A stretch of DNA of 64,000 nucleotides, from positions 3,204,686 to 3,268,685 of the forward strand of contig NZ_CP015249.1 of the NCBI RefSeq assembly GCF_001632775.1, in the 5' to 3' direction. Every line of letters starts with the position of its first letter. Position 1 is the stretch's first letter. The stretch is from Dokdonella koreensis DS-123. Its GTDB lineage: Bacteria > Pseudomonadota > Gammaproteobacteria > Xanthomonadales > Rhodanobacteraceae. The notes under the pieces were generated by a model. That model made no database searches, was not told the DNA's origin, and was given only the letters and a program-made list of their open reading frames with translations. The translations under genes were made by a program, and so were the position numbers. Below are positions 1 to 9,441 of the stretch, one piece after another.

Positions 1-469
1 ACGTGCGGTGTTTTTTCCTGCGGGGGGTGGTCCATGAAGAACTCCGAATTCGTGTCGTGCAGACTGATAGCCGGATCACGATGCGGTACGTCGCATCGGA
101 CCATCACCGCGATGTCGCTCGCCCCCAGGGCTGTCAGGTCCGGCCAACGAGCTGGCGTGTAGCCGGACCCGCCGACGCCTGCTCATCCTCCTCCGCTGAG
201 CGCTGGATGGGCCCGCGGCACCCATCCCCCCACGATCGGCACCCAAGCGACGATCTCCCCGCGCATGATCGATTTTCGCCGCCCTCGGCTCGGGTATGCC
301 AGCCCCTCCCGCAAAGCTCATCCGGTTTCCGGCCCGTGCATGCGTCTTCCCGACAGGGCTCCGGATCTTTCCGGGACAGGGGTCAGCGGCTGAAACACGC
401 GAGGGCCGCCTTGCCCGCCCCCCGTCCACGGGCTCTGCTACTGTCGGCCTACCACTCTGGGGGGAGACC
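1..469. other. non-coding stretch, nothing recognised
   Basis: No frame here shows the G/C-ending codon pattern or protein-like composition seen in the neighbouring genes. It presumably holds the promoter of the lipoprotein gene that starts at 470, but no convincing -35/-10 pair was found. The window edge cuts it on the left. Confidence 0.5.
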
Positions 470-2140
470 ATGATGATTCGTCGATCCTTGCTGCTGCCGC
501 TGCTGGTGGTCCTGCTGGCCGGCTGCGATCCGGTGCAGAAAACGACCACCGGTGCCGCTGCCGCTCCCGATGCCGCCGTCCCGCTGTTCGACACCTTCGG
601 CGACCTGCACCGTGATGTGGGCACGCGCGTGCCCACGGCCCAGCGCTACTTCGACCAGGGCCTGCGCATGGCCTACGGCTTCAACCACGAGGCGGCCGGG
701 CGCGCCTTCGCCGAGGCGGCGCGGCTCGACCCGGACTGCGCGATGTGCGTATGGGGCCAGGCCCTGGTGCTGGGGCCCAACATCAACCTGCCGATGGATC
801 CGGCGCTGGCGAAGGACGCCACCGCCTTCGCCGCGCAGGCGGCGCGCCTCTCCGGATCGGCGCGCCCGGCCGACCGTGCACTGATCCAGGCGCTGCAGGC
901 GCGCTACGCCGACCCGGCGCCGGAGGACCGCCAGCCACTGGATCGCGCCTACGCCGAGGCGATGGCCCACGTGGTCACGCAGTTCCCCGACGACGACGAT
1001 GCGGCGACCCTGTACACGGAAGCGTTGATGGACCTCTCGCCCTGGGCGTACTGGGAGAACGATGGCGCCCCGGCGCAGTTCACTGCGCGCATCCTCGGCG
1101 AACTGGAACGCGTGCTGGCGCGAAACCCACGCCACATCGGTGCGATGCACTACTACATCCACGCCACCGAGGCCTCGCCCGCGCCCGAGCGCGCCCTGCC
1201 CTATGCCGATGCGCTGGCCGCGCTCGCACCCGGCTCCGGCCACCTCGTGCACATGCCCGCGCATACCTACATCCGCGTCGGCCGCTACCACGACGCGACG
1301 CTGACCAACTTCGCCGCGACCACCGCGGACAAGGATTTCCTGGCGGTGTGCCGCGGCAGCAACGGGGTCTACCCGCTGGGCTACGTGCCGCACAACTGGC
1401 ACTTCGTCACGATGACCACCAGCCTGACCGGATCACGCACGCTGGCGCTGCAAGCGGCGGGACAGACCGCCCAGCGCGCGGACCGCGCCGCGATGGGCCA
1501 GCCGCCGATGGAATTCATGCAGCAGTACGTGGTGGCGCCCCCGCTGGTCCAGGTCCGGTTCGGCGACTGGGACGCGATCCTGTCCGATTCCAGCGCACCA
1601 CCGGAGCTGCCCTACCCCGCCGCGATCCGGCACTTCGCCCGCGGCATGGCCCACGTGCGCAAGGGCGCATTGGCCGAGGCCGGGCGTGAAGCCGACGCCT
1701 TGCATGCAATCGCGCGCGACCCGGCCATGGCGACGGTGAGCTTCTTCGACATCAACCACGCCGACACCGTGCTGCGCGTCGCCGACGCCCTGCTGCGCGG
1801 GGAACTGCTGCGTGCGCAGGGCGAGCACCCGCAGGCCATCGCCGCGTTGCGCGAAGCGGCGGCCGTCGAGGACACCCTGGCCTACAACGAACCGGCGGAC
1901 TGGCCGCTGCCGGTCCGGCCCTACCTGGGCGCCGCGCTGCTGGAAGCAGGCGATGCGAACGGCGCAGCGGAAGCGTTCGGCCACGACCTGAAGACCTATC
2001 CGGACAACGGCTGGTCGCTGTTCGGCCTGGCGCAGGCGCAACGCGAACTCGGGCAGGCCGATGCCGCGCACGAAACGGCGCGTCGGCAGGCGGCCGCGTG
2101 GCAGTGGGCAGACGCACCGCTGACTGCGGCACGCTACTGA
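470..2140 (+). CDS. TPR-repeat lipoprotein
   Basis: Predicted lipoprotein of 556 residues. The N-terminus MMIRRSLLLPLLVVLLAGC is a lipoprotein signal with lipobox LAGC and the acylated Cys at about residue 19. The mature part consists of helical TPR-like repeats and has the block HLVHMPAHTYIRVG (about residues 260-273) that is typical of a widespread family of bacterial TPR proteins with no defined reaction. ATG 470 was chosen because the signal peptide starts there and GGGGAGA lies just upstream; a longer reading frame upstream has no signal peptide at its start. ATG 473 is an equivalent alternative. It is probably a periplasm-facing scaffold; the partner is unknown. Confidence 0.85.
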   Translation: MMIRRSLLLPLLVVLLAGCDPVQKTTTGAAAAPDAAVPLFDTFGDLHRDVGTRVPTAQRYFDQGLRMAYGFNHEAAGRAFAEAARLDPDCAMCVWGQALVLGPNINLPMDPALAKDATAFAAQAARLSGSARPADRALIQALQARYADPAPEDRQPLDRAYAEAMAHVVTQFPDDDDAATLYTEALMDLSPWAYWENDGAPAQFTARILGELERVLARNPRHIGAMHYYIHATEASPAPERALPYADALAALAPGSGHLVHMPAHTYIRVGRYHDATLTNFAATTADKDFLAVCRGSNGVYPLGYVPHNWHFVTMTTSLTGSRTLALQAAGQTAQRADRAAMGQPPMEFMQQYVVAPPLVQVRFGDWDAILSDSSAPPELPYPAAIRHFARGMAHVRKGALAEAGREADALHAIARDPAMATVSFFDINHADTVLRVADALLRGELLRAQGEHPQAIAALREAAAVEDTLAYNEPADWPLPVRPYLGAALLEAGDANGAAEAFGHDLKTYPDNGWSLFGLAQAQRELGQADAAHETARRQAAAWQWADAPLTAARY

Positions 2141-2612
2141 GCCCCGACGCCGCGGCAATCACCGCGGCGATCACGTCCCCGCTGACGGGCGCCACGCCGG
2201 TCGGAGCGTCCGTCAGGACGCGGCGCGCAGGCGCCTTCCGCGATTCCGTGGCGATGCCGCGGACTGGCCCTCGGCCAGGACGAGGCCCCGCCCGCGCGCG
2301 CTGCCGGCGGGGCGATGGCGGCTGGCCAGGCCTCGTATTCGCTCGGCCTGATCGAGGCGAGCGCCGGCGCCGGAAGGCCCGCGCGCACGGGCGGCCGGAT
2401 GCCGCCCCAAGCTTTCCCTAAGGAATGCGGACGCGGCCTCGCCAGGCCCCATGCCTTTCCTCAAGCGTCCGCCGCATGCCCGCGAAATACTGCGGGACAG
2501 GGGCCGCGACCGCCCGCGGGCCGTCCCCGCGCGAGAAATGACGCTGTCCAAGCGCGATCTCATCGAGGCCAGACCAGCCCCGGAACCCGGAATCACCGAA
2601 GGAGAAGGGATC
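2141..2612. other. intergenic, nothing recognised
   Basis: About 470 bases between the TPR lipoprotein and the small secreted protein. Open frames on both strands lack protein-like composition. No RNA gene or clear terminator with a T-run was seen. The last bases hold the strong ribosome site AAGGAGAAGGGA of the next gene. Confidence 0.5.
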
Positions 2613-3146
2613 ATGAGCACCTGGCGTTCCTTGTCGCTACTCCCGTCCGGCATCGTGCTCGGCGCCGCGATGGTCATCGGCCAGGCGGGCGCCCAGACCT
2701 GCGCTGCCCCCTCCGTGCTGACCGTCAATGAATCGACCTTCTTCAATACGTGCCTGAGCGGCGACAACAGCCTCGTCGTCGCCTGCGGCATGTTCGCGTT
2801 GACCGGCCCGGCCCTGGTCATACGCATGCCGTTGCCCTACCCGATCGGGCAGATTTCAGTGCAGTCGGCGAGTGCGGGCTACGATCCGGCCTTGTTCCTG
2901 TTGCGCGCGCAATGCGGCAACAACGCGCCGTGCGGATACGCGGTGGACTCCGGCAGCGTGGTCGATACGCTGGACCTCGCCCAGGTGGACAGCGGCGACT
3001 ACTTTCTCGCCATCGCGCCCTTCCACTTCGAATCGAGTTCCTGTGGGCAGATCATCGTCACCCACAGCATGACGCCGCAGCAGCAGGCACTTGCGCGCGA
3101 TGGCGTGTTTCGCGGCGGTACCAGCGCGCCGTCACCCAACCTGTGA
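2613..3146 (+). CDS. small exported protein, PPC-like domain
   Basis: A 177-residue exported protein of unknown function. ATG 2613 follows a strong ribosome site (AAGGAGAAGGGA) and opens a signal peptide that ends near GQAGAQT (about residue 28). The mature domain is beta-rich, with paired cysteines and the pattern of a bacterial pre-peptidase C-terminal (PPC)-like domain: a stretch 'YDPALFLL', then 'DTLDLAQVDSGDYFLAI'. It stands alone, with no peptidase domain attached. The function is unknown; the PPC assignment is by pattern only. Confidence 0.7.
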   Translation: MSTWRSLSLLPSGIVLGAAMVIGQAGAQTCAAPSVLTVNESTFFNTCLSGDNSLVVACGMFALTGPALVIRMPLPYPIGQISVQSASAGYDPALFLLRAQCGNNAPCGYAVDSGSVVDTLDLAQVDSGDYFLAIAPFHFESSSCGQIIVTHSMTPQQQALARDGVFRGGTSAPSPNL

Positions 3147-3499
3147 CGCCAAGCCGCTCTGCGGGCATCCGGACATGCCCGGTGCAAGGCCGTGCCTCGC
3201 GCAGCGCAACCGGGGCCGCCGCAGCTGGCGATCTCGACGCCCGACGCCCGGCGCGCCGTCCCGTTCGTGCCCTCGGGACCATCGCGGGACTGACCCACAC
3301 CACTGCACGCGCCGTTCGACGCGGACGGCGCACCGCCGCTCTCCACGGCTGATACGCGGGCAGGATCGAGCCGCGCGAAGGCGCCCAGCCTGGACGTTCC
3401 TCTCGGGAAGCCGACGATCGCCGGACCATGGCCGCCACGATCCGGCAGGCGCTTTTCCGCGAAGGCCTGCCGCCGCGCGATCCGCGCGCCGTCCTGCGA
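3147..3499. other. intergenic between convergent genes, nothing recognised
   Basis: About 350 bases between the 3' ends of the secreted protein (+) and the DUF2306-like gene (-). No frame looks coding, and no hairpin followed by a T-run was found. Confidence 0.45.
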
Positions 3500-4369
3500 T
3501 CAGCGGGGTACGAGCTGCAACAGGTGCTTTCCGTATTTCCCGGTGGGGGTGGCGCTGACCGCAAGGATCGCATAGGCGAAAACCAGCCCGGTGACTGCGA
3601 GCACGGCCACGGCCGGCCACGTCAGGCGGCGTGGCAGGACGATCCGCCGGTGCGCGTTGCGGATGAAGAACTCCGCGATCACCAGGTTGGGGACGAAGAA
3701 GAGGTACAGGATCGCCTGGTCGAACGGCCCGCTCGCGCCGCCCTTGCCGATACCGATGCCACCGGCAAGGTCCTTCCAGGCCCGGAATTCGAGATCGAAC
3801 AGCCACGCGCCGAGCACCATCGCGAACAGGCGGATGACCCACGCCCGGTGCAGGTCGAACCGTTTCGCGCGGGCATGGACGTACGCCATCACCGCACTCA
3901 ACGTCAGCACCGCCCCCCAGAGGCCGAATGCAATGGAGGCCGACCGGGTGTAGGCGCCGTGGGTCAGAATGAACGACAGGCCGCCGATCCCCGCCAGGAC
4001 ACCCGCGCTCACGTAGACCCGGCCGGTCCAGCGGTGCACGGCGCGATGGCGGGCCCGGATCCGGGCCGAGAACAGGATCGGCCAGGCCAGCACCAGTACC
4101 GCGCCCGTGACGAAGTGCACGCCGATGCCGATGTTGGCGATCCAGTCGGACACCGTCGGCATCGGCAGGCCTGCCACCAGGGTGTGCCACTGTTCGAAAT
4201 TCTTGAACGTGGCGCCGGCCGCCCGGAGAATGATGTAGCTGCCGAACGCCGCCAGGCCCGCCAGGGCCGCGAACCGGTAGAAGCGGCCGACCCCGCGGAG
4301 CACGCGGTCTTCGACGGGAGCGGGCTGGGGCTGGACCCGGCCCATGGTCGGCCTGGCTTGCTCGTTCAC
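3500..4369 (-). CDS. DUF2306-type integral membrane protein
   Basis: An integral membrane protein of about 289 residues with seven or so hydrophobic segments. Conserved histidines include 'RARHRAVHRWTGRVYV', which, with the following 'AKRFDLHRAWVIRLFA', is characteristic of the DUF2306 family (possible haem-binding four-helix core, function not established). GTG 4369 is preferred: GGGGAG lies 6 bases upstream, and the in-frame ATG at 4345 has no such site. It is transcribed divergently from the regulator at 4565 across 195 bases, so the two may share control. Confident as a membrane protein, moderately so for the family. Confidence 0.8.
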   Translation of the reverse strand: MNEQARPTMGRVQPQPAPVEDRVLRGVGRFYRFAALAGLAAFGSYIILRAAGATFKNFEQWHTLVAGLPMPTVSDWIANIGIGVHFVTGAVLVLAWPILFSARIRARHRAVHRWTGRVYVSAGVLAGIGGLSFILTHGAYTRSASIAFGLWGAVLTLSAVMAYVHARAKRFDLHRAWVIRLFAMVLGAWLFDLEFRAWKDLAGGIGIGKGGASGPFDQAILYLFFVPNLVIAEFFIRNAHRRIVLPRRLTWPAVAVLAVTGLVFAYAILAVSATPTGKYGKHLLQLVPR

Positions 4370-4525
4370 GGCGTGCTCCCCGCAGGTGGATGGCACCGGA
4401 TCGCTTCCGGCGCGGCCAGCTTCCCGCGGCGGCGCGGGCACGTCTTGAGGAACGCCGCAGGCCTTGCGCAGGGTGGTGAGGAAAAGCTCAGAAGGGGTTT
4501 AGGCCGGCCCGGACGGCCGCGCATC

Positions 4526-4531
4526 TATACT
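4526..4531 (+). promoter_or_regulatory. possible -10 box of the regulator gene
   Basis: TATACT lies 34 bases upstream of the ATG at 4565, inside otherwise very GC-rich DNA, so it stands out as a sigma-70 -10 element. No good -35 match is present 17 bases upstream, so activation or a weak promoter would be expected. Inference from sequence only. Confidence 0.3.
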
Positions 4532-4564
4532 GATCGGACGGGGGCTTTCCCGTCGGGAGACCGC

Positions 4565-6598
4565 ATGTCGCAACCCGTTCCGCGCAGCCTCGCCTTCGAC
4601 GACGTGGTCATCGACTTCGCCGGCCGGCGACTGTCGCGCGCGGGGGCCGAGCAGGCGCTGGAACCCAAGGCCTTCGCCGTGCTCGCGCTGCTGGCCGGTT
4701 CGCCGGGCCAGGTGTTCACCCGGGACGAGATCCTGGACGCGGTCTGGAGTCACCGGCACGTCACCCCGAGCGTGCTGAACCGGATCATGAGCCTGCTGCG
4801 CCAGGCGCTGGGCGAAGACGCGCAGCACCCGCGCCTGCTGCATACCGTGCACGGGATCGGCTACCGCTTCGACCTGCCGGTACCGGCACCGGTGCCGGAA
4901 GCAACGCCGGCGGCCGAGTTCCCCGCTGCAACGAACGCACTGCCGCCGACGCCGCCTCCGGCCGGCGCGGCACCGGGAGCGGCCCGGACGCGCCGCTCCT
5001 GGCTCACCGCCGCTGCCGTTGCCGCGGCGCTGGCACTCGCGGCGGCGGCATGGCTGCTGCGCGAGGACGAACCCACCGCGACGCCCACCGCCCAGGACGA
5101 TCCGCCCGCGGCGCCGGTGCGGCCTTCGCTGGCGGTACTGCCGTTCGCCGATCTTTCCCGGGCACGCGACCAGGAGTACCTGGCCGACGGCCTGGCCGAG
5201 GAAATCCTCAACCAGCTGGCGCAAGCGCAGGCGCTGCGGGTGGCCGGACGCACGTCGAGCTTCTCGTTCAAGGGCAAGAACGAGGACCTGCGCGCCATCG
5301 GCCGCAAGCTCGACGTCGCCTACCTGCTGGAAGGCAGCGTGCGCAAGGAGGGCGAGCACCTGCGCGTCACCGCGCAACTGGTCCGCGCCGACGACGGCAC
5401 CCACCTGTGGTCCAAGACCTACGCGCGCGAGCTGCGCGACGTCTTCGCGGTGCAGGAGGAAATCTCGCGCGACGTGGCGCTGGCCCTGAGCGTGAAGCTG
5501 GACGTGGCCAGGTTCAACCGCGAGCAGGGCGGCACCACCCAGGTGGAGGCCTACGAGCGCTTCCTGCGCTGGCGCAGCATCGTGATGCGGGAACAGTTCG
5601 ATTTCGCTCACGACCGCGAACGCCTGCAGCTGGCGCGCGAAATGGTGACCTTCGATCCGCAGTGCGCCTTGTGCTGGGACGCGCTGGCCGGCTCGCTGAC
5701 TGCCGTGGCGCAGGAAATCGGCGGCACGCAGGCCGAGCGGCTGCGGGCCGAGGCGCTGCAGGTGCGTGAGCGCATCGCGCGGATCGCGCCGGACAGCTGG
5801 GTGGCCAAGCGCGACCGGTCCAATGCGCTGTGGCGCCAGGGCCGGCGCGCCGAGGCCATCGCCCTGGCGAAGGAGATCGTGGATTCCGGCCCGCCGAGCA
5901 AGGAGCGCGTCTGGGACTACAGCTACATGATCTACGCCATGGGCCACCTGGACGAGGCCGTGGCGCTGGTCGAACAGGTGCGCGCGATCGAGCCGATGGC
6001 GCTGTTCCTTTCCCGCGACCTGCAGTTCGACTACACCGCCGCGCGCCGCTATCAGGATGCCGAGGCGGAGTACCAGCGCGGCCGGAAGCTGGAAGGCAAC
6101 CAGCTGGAGCCGGACTATGTCGCCTTCTTCCGCCAATTGGCGGGCAAGCGGCCCGGCGGACTCGAGGACCTGCGCGAACTGCACCGCCGCCTGGTGCGGC
6201 AGAGTTTCGATACGCCGTTCTTCCACGACCTGGGCAAGGTGCTGGACGACCGCGAGGCGATGCTGGCCCTGGTGCGCAAAGCGCTCGCCGACGACGCCTA
6301 CGACGGCGGCATCGACGTCGCGCACGCGTGGATCAACGTGGCCGATGCCCTGGGCGACGCCGACCTGGCCGTGGCCGCGCTGCGCAAGAACCTGCAAACC
6401 CAGGCGGGATTCAAGGAAGGCAGCATGGCGCAGTTCCCCTATGTCGCATTCTGGAATGCGCCCTACTCCGACCTGCGTGCGCACCCGGATTTCAAGACGC
6501 TGCTGACCGAGGCCGGCGTGGTCGCCTACTGGCGCCAGACCGGACACTGGGGCGACGGTTGCGAGCCGGTGGGCACGGACGACTTCCAGTGCCGGTGA
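4565..6598 (+). CDS. winged-helix regulator with TolB-like and TPR domains
   Basis: A ToxR/CadC-like transcription regulator of 677 residues. Residues 1-105 are an OmpR-type winged helix (ending 'HTVHGIGYRFDL'). A Pro/Ala-rich linker follows, then one membrane segment near 145-165, then a periplasmic TolB-like domain (about 185-305, 'SLAVLPFADLSRARDQEYLADG'-type start), then helical repeats. There is no phospho-receiver domain, so DNA binding is probably controlled by signals sensed across the membrane. ATG 4565 has GGGAGA upstream, and the whole family begins at this point. It is divergent from the DUF2306 gene; the target genes are unknown. A second regulator of the same design lies at 22471-24855. 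Confidence 0.88.
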   Translation: MSQPVPRSLAFDDVVIDFAGRRLSRAGAEQALEPKAFAVLALLAGSPGQVFTRDEILDAVWSHRHVTPSVLNRIMSLLRQALGEDAQHPRLLHTVHGIGYRFDLPVPAPVPEATPAAEFPAATNALPPTPPPAGAAPGAARTRRSWLTAAAVAAALALAAAAWLLREDEPTATPTAQDDPPAAPVRPSLAVLPFADLSRARDQEYLADGLAEEILNQLAQAQALRVAGRTSSFSFKGKNEDLRAIGRKLDVAYLLEGSVRKEGEHLRVTAQLVRADDGTHLWSKTYARELRDVFAVQEEISRDVALALSVKLDVARFNREQGGTTQVEAYERFLRWRSIVMREQFDFAHDRERLQLAREMVTFDPQCALCWDALAGSLTAVAQEIGGTQAERLRAEALQVRERIARIAPDSWVAKRDRSNALWRQGRRAEAIALAKEIVDSGPPSKERVWDYSYMIYAMGHLDEAVALVEQVRAIEPMALFLSRDLQFDYTAARRYQDAEAEYQRGRKLEGNQLEPDYVAFFRQLAGKRPGGLEDLRELHRRLVRQSFDTPFFHDLGKVLDDREAMLALVRKALADDAYDGGIDVAHAWINVADALGDADLAVAALRKNLQTQAGFKEGSMAQFPYVAFWNAPYSDLRAHPDFKTLLTEAGVVAYWRQTGHWGDGCEPVGTDDFQCR

Positions 6599-6706
6599 CA
6601 TGATCTGGGCCGGTGCTCACTGCCCTCCAAATCATCATGCTGCACGGTACGCAGATCGATCTTGCCGCTGCGCCGCACGCGGGGCATCACCATCGACCGT
6701 TCCACC

Positions 6707-8044
6707 TCAACGCAGGTAGGGCAGGACGTGCCCGGCGATCGTCTCGAACTCCGCATCGGTCAGCGGCAGCAGCATGCGGAACGCCGCCCAGGCCTGTCGC
6801 GGCGGCGGATTGCCGTCCTCGCCGACCGCGAGATCCGCCCCGAACACGATGCGCTCGATCCCGACCTGCCGGATGCGCCGCGCGATCCGTTCGGCCGTTT
6901 CCGGCGACGTGTCCATCGTCACCACGGTAGCCGCGTCGAAGACCAGGTTCCGGGTGCGCGGGTCGCCGCGCGCGATCGCATCGGCGAACACCTCGAATGC
7001 CTCGTCCGCGAATGCCGGATAGCCCGGCCCCGATCCTGCCATGTGCGCGACCTGGACCGTGACGTCCGGCGCCTTCGGCAGAATGTCGTCCAGGAACGCG
7101 CGCGCATCCTGGCGACCGTAATCCGTCGCCCGCGTCTTGGCATGGACGATGATCGGCAGCCGATGTGCGTTCGCGGCGGCGAACACACGGGCGAGGCGCG
7201 CGACGTGCTCGGGGTTGCGCAGATCGACGCCCGAATTGCCGAGATGCAGCTTGATTCCTTTCGTGTGCGGCAGCCGCGCGCAGCGCTTCAGTTCCCGCAG
7301 TGCGTAGGGGCGCAGCGGACTGAATCCGCAGAAGGCCACCAGCCGGTCCGGATGACGCGCGACCTGCGCTTCGGTCCAGTCGTTCTCGGCACGCACGCGC
7401 GCGTACTCGTCCTCGACCTGCCGGCGCGGGTCGCCGTAGAGGTAGGCGACGGACAGCACGGCGGCGCGCTCGATGTGGGCGGCGTCCATGTCGGCGATCA
7501 GGCGATCGGCATCCATCGGCGCGGTCGTTCGCGGCGGTGCGAACAGGATCGTCTCCGTCGCGATCGACCAGCTCTCATCGTCGCCCTTGCGCAGGACCAG
7601 GAGGACATGGGCGAAATGGCGTGCGGCGTCGCCGTCCCCGCGCGTGAGATAGCCGGCGATGCGGCCGGCGGTGCCATCCCGTTCATAACCGACGGCGGTG
7701 AAGCGGTAGGCCCGGCCGAACGTCCCGGCGAGCCGGCGACCGATCTCGACGCGACCGCGCACCCAGCCCGGCTGGTCGGAGGCGAGGAAGAGCGCGTCTT
7801 CGTCATAGAGCCGTGCCAGCGCGGCCGGATCGCCGAACGCCGCGGTCCGCGCCGCCAGCAGGCGGGTGAACGGCTGCGGCAGGGCGACCTCGGCCAGCGG
7901 ATCGCTCGACCACAGGGCGGCGGTGGCCGGGCTGATCAGGTGCTGGTGGTGGGACGCCCGCGGAAAGCGCCCGTCCGCAGCCGCTGTCGCCGTCGCGAAC
8001 ACCAGCGCCAGCAGCGCCAGGGAACTCCGGAGAACACGCTTCAT
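6707..8044 (-). CDS. exported amidohydrolase-family protein
   Basis: A 445-residue protein with an N-terminal signal peptide ending near ATAAADG. Residues 25-140 are a SnoaL/NTF2-like segment. The rest matches the amidohydrolase-2 barrel: an N-terminal HHQH near residue 33, 'GIKLHLGNSGVDL', 'IIVHAKTR', 'VQVAHMAGSGP' and 'LVFDAATV' supply the metal/acid residues expected of TIM-barrel hydrolases. The exact substrate cannot be read from the sequence. ATG 8044 has GGAGAG upstream. It follows the alpha/beta hydrolase by 21 bases and is the last gene of the minus-strand run headed by the AraC regulator. Confidence 0.82.
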   Translation of the reverse strand: MKRVLRSSLALLALVFATATAAADGRFPRASHHQHLISPATAALWSSDPLAEVALPQPFTRLLAARTAAFGDPAALARLYDEDALFLASDQPGWVRGRVEIGRRLAGTFGRAYRFTAVGYERDGTAGRIAGYLTRGDGDAARHFAHVLLVLRKGDDESWSIATETILFAPPRTTAPMDADRLIADMDAAHIERAAVLSVAYLYGDPRRQVEDEYARVRAENDWTEAQVARHPDRLVAFCGFSPLRPYALRELKRCARLPHTKGIKLHLGNSGVDLRNPEHVARLARVFAAANAHRLPIIVHAKTRATDYGRQDARAFLDDILPKAPDVTVQVAHMAGSGPGYPAFADEAFEVFADAIARGDPRTRNLVFDAATVVTMDTSPETAERIARRIRQVGIERIVFGADLAVGEDGNPPPRQAWAAFRMLLPLTDAEFETIAGHVLPYLR

Positions 8045-8065
8045 GGATCGCTCTCTCCTGAATCG

Positions 8066-9418
8066 TCAGCCGCCAGCGGCGTTCGTCACGTCCCGCACCC
8101 AGCGGACGATGACGTCCGGATAGCCCGGCGCGGATGTCGGCCACTCGAACGGTCCGGTGTCGCGGGCGCGCAGACGGAACGTGTGATCGGCGGCGGGAAA
8201 GAAGATCGTATCCAGGCGCGTCCCTCGAGCGCCCAGATACGCCTCGGCGATGCGCGCCGCGCTCGCTCTGGGTGGAACGCGTTCGTCGGCTTCGCCGTAG
8301 ACGAGCAGGACGGGCACGGCGACCCGCCGCCAATGCACCAAGGGGTCGAACGAGGCGATGCGCCGGGAGAAACGCCAGTAGAAGTCCGATTCCGGCGGGG
8401 GAGCGAACGCCCAACGCCGTCCGCTCGCCGCCTGCCACGCCAGGTCCAGCGCCTCGCGCGAGGCGCCCCGGTAGGCGGTCGCGACCAGGGCGCTCACGAA
8501 GCGCTCGGCCAGCATCCGTTCCTCGGCCGGGAGATCGTCCACGCCGATGGAGTTCCGCAGACTGAAGGTCTCCGCGTCCGCCATCGACACGCCGACGGCC
8601 GCCGAGCCGATCACGAAAGCGACGGGCGCGCCCTCGCCCGCCACCCAGGGCGCGAGGGTTCCTCCCTGGCTGTGCCCGTGGATGCCGATACGCGCCGGGT
8701 CGATTCCGGTCCGGCCGCGCAGCATCTCGACGGCGGCCCGGGCATCGCCGGCCAGCTCCGCAAACCCGGCTTCGCGCCAGTCTCCGGAGGACGCGCCGAC
8801 GCCCCGCTTGTCGTAGATCAGCCCTGCGATGCCGTGGCGGGCAAAGGCATCGGCCAGGAACCGCGATGCCCAACGCCCTTCGGGCCCCGACCCGTGCAGG
8901 AAGACGACCGCCGGATGCGGCCCCGGACCGGCAGGTCTAACGAGCGTGCCGGCCAGCTTCACGGCACCGTTGCTGAAGCTGACAGCTTCCTCCGCGGGTC
9001 CGGCATCGCCCGCGGTCGAACGCTTCAATCGAAACGTGCCTGCGGCCTCGCCCTCGCGGAACCGTCCTTCCAGCACGTCGCCGGCCAAGACGCCCTGAAA
9101 GATCGACGTCGTCGCATCGCCGGCCAGGGTCCACGCGACGCGTCCCTGCTCGACGCTGACGCGCTGGAACGGAACATCCACGACACGAAGCTGCTCGGCG
9201 GAAAACCGTCCGGCGTACCCGTTCGCCGCGTGGGTGAAGACGACCTCGACCTCGAGTCTCGCCTGGTCCCGCTGCCAGTAGCCCTTCCACAGCCCGGCGA
9301 GATTCTCCTGGGCACGTGCCGGACCGGCGAACGACACGCCGAGGACGGCCATGAACGACAGCATGCGCACCCACAGGTTGCGAGACCCTCGGGCAGGCTG
9401 TGCGGCCCGGGGATGCAT
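8066..9418 (-). CDS. exported alpha/beta hydrolase (dipeptidyl-peptidase/esterase-like)
   Basis: About 450 residues. It has a signal peptide (hydrophobic run LSFMAVLGVSFAGPARA), a beta-rich N-terminal domain and a C-terminal alpha/beta-hydrolase fold. The fold shows the oxyanion 'FLHGSGPEG', the nucleophile elbow GHSQGG, a late Asp in 'YGEADERVPP' and the catalytic His in 'AADHTFR'. This combination resembles bacterial proteins annotated as S9-like peptidases or acyl hydrolases; the substrate is unknown. The start is uncertain: ATG 9418 gives a basic n-region, while ATG 9364 would start just before the hydrophobic run. Either way the gene lies within about 80 bases of the serine hydrolase upstream and is probably co-transcribed with it. 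Confidence 0.82.
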   Translation of the reverse strand: MHPRAAQPARGSRNLWVRMLSFMAVLGVSFAGPARAQENLAGLWKGYWQRDQARLEVEVVFTHAANGYAGRFSAEQLRVVDVPFQRVSVEQGRVAWTLAGDATTSIFQGVLAGDVLEGRFREGEAAGTFRLKRSTAGDAGPAEEAVSFSNGAVKLAGTLVRPAGPGPHPAVVFLHGSGPEGRWASRFLADAFARHGIAGLIYDKRGVGASSGDWREAGFAELAGDARAAVEMLRGRTGIDPARIGIHGHSQGGTLAPWVAGEGAPVAFVIGSAAVGVSMADAETFSLRNSIGVDDLPAEERMLAERFVSALVATAYRGASREALDLAWQAASGRRWAFAPPPESDFYWRFSRRIASFDPLVHWRRVAVPVLLVYGEADERVPPRASAARIAEAYLGARGTRLDTIFFPAADHTFRLRARDTGPFEWPTSAPGYPDVIVRWVRDVTNAAGG

Positions 9419-9441
9419 GCGGCGCGGCGCGTCGAGGGGCT